Origin: Dyella_A sp050749815
GTDB lineage: Bacteria > Pseudomonadota > Gammaproteobacteria > Xanthomonadales > Rhodanobacteraceae
Length of the DNA stretch: 64,000 nt
Reading direction: 5' to 3'
Assembly (NCBI RefSeq): GCF_050749815.1
Contig: NZ_CP192735.1
Span: 558,001-622,000, forward strand
How positions within the stretch are numbered: position 1 is the first letter of the stretch; the number at the start of each line of letters is the position of its first letter. Position numbers and translations under genes: made by a program. Below the pieces are notes generated by a model, which was not told the origin of the DNA, ran no database searches, and saw nothing but the letters and a program-made list of their open reading frames with translations. Below, piece by piece: positions 63,769 to 64,000 of the stretch.

Positions 63769-64000
63769 TCACGGTCGCCGGCTTCAACACGGCTATCGAT
63801 CACCTGTTCACGGTCGACACGCTGGAGCCGGGGCAGGTACAGCGCGCGTCGCGGTCGGAGCCGTATCCCGGTGGCAAGGGGTTGCACGTGGCGCAGGCGA
63901 TCGCCGCGCTGGGCGAGCGCGTGCAGCTGGTCGGGCTTACCGACGCGGCCCATCGCAACCTCATCGCACGGCGCCTGGCCGAGCGTGGCGTGCTGTTCCA
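63765..64000 (+). CDS. PfkB-family 1-phosphofructokinase / tagatose-6-phosphate kinase (LacC-like), N-terminal part
   Basis: The frame starts with ATGA overlap at 63765 and leaves the window open after 78 codons. MITVAGFNTAIDHLFTVDTL then YPGGKGLHVAQAIAALG is the opening of the FruK/LacC subgroup (N-AID and GGKG-NVA motifs). In this operon a tagatose-6-phosphate kinase forming tagatose-1,6-bisphosphate for the divergent aldolase is most likely. The C-terminal half is outside the window. Confidence 0.83.
   Translation, partial: MITVAGFNTAIDHLFTVDTLEPGQVQRASRSEPYPGGKGLHVAQAIAALGERVQLVGLTDAAHRNLIARRLAERGVLF

Overview
The window is high-GC chromosomal DNA from a gammaproteobacterium. I infer a member of the Xanthomonadales, most likely Rhodanobacteraceae (Dyella, Rhodanobacter, Luteibacter, Frateuria), from gene content (EfpL/YeiP, short FeoB plus a small Cys-rich partner, split liu genes) and from small palindromic REP-like elements of the kind common in that group. 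No rRNA, tRNA, integrase or complete IS element was found.

Region 1 (1-29950, + strand) is most of a type VI secretion (T6SS) locus: tagJ (3' end only), tssE, tssF, tssG, clpV, a block of accessory genes, PAAR, a TPR-methyltransferase fusion, vgrG, a DUF6931-like gene, an FHA-domain gene, tssK, tssL, tssM, tagF, pppA, ppkA and a small membrane protein. tssA lies on the minus strand at 43303-44355. tssB, tssC, hcp and tssJ are not in the window and are probably to the left. The accessory block (6469-10774) holds five genes I cannot name; the first three (6469-8774) are visibly less GC-rich than the core genes. The locus carries a threonine phosphorylation module (kinase PpkA, phosphatase PppA, FHA reader). 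Both PpkA and the N-terminus of TssL carry the same short Thr motif (DATVV.P type), which I propose as the phosphorylated, FHA-read site.

The most unusual object is the 268-bp spacer between tssK and tssL (18277-18544). It is not empty: three long inverted repeats are nested into a three-way-junction fold that ends exactly at the tssK stop and just before the tssL start. In the two main stems every mismatch becomes a G-U wobble if the RNA is read from the minus strand. I propose a structured non-coding RNA or RNA-like element.

Region 2 (30144-43254, + strand) is a two-partner secretion system sitting between the T6SS kinase arm and tssA: an outer-membrane TpsB transporter with an apparent extra POTRA-like domain, a 3319-residue repetitive TpsA exoprotein ending in a Cys pair, and an unknown exported protein translationally coupled to it.

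Region 3 (44496-51765, mostly minus) holds a FUSC-family membrane protein, elongation factor P-like EfpL, an SDR resembling HSD17B10, and a tight five-gene run (signal-peptide amidohydrolase, three GNATs, one YdeI-like protein). Region 4 (51959-56030, minus) has leucine-degradation genes liuE, liuD and liuC. Region 5 (56151-58548, +) is feoA-feoB plus a Cys-rich small membrane protein behind a likely Fur box.

Region 6 (58626-64000) is an amino-sugar (probably N-acetylgalactosamine/galactosamine) catabolic locus: agaR, an amidohydrolase and a class I aldolase on the minus strand, diverging from agaS and two PfkB-type kinases (the last truncated by the window edge). The divergent promoter region contains a match to the E. 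coli AgaR operator.
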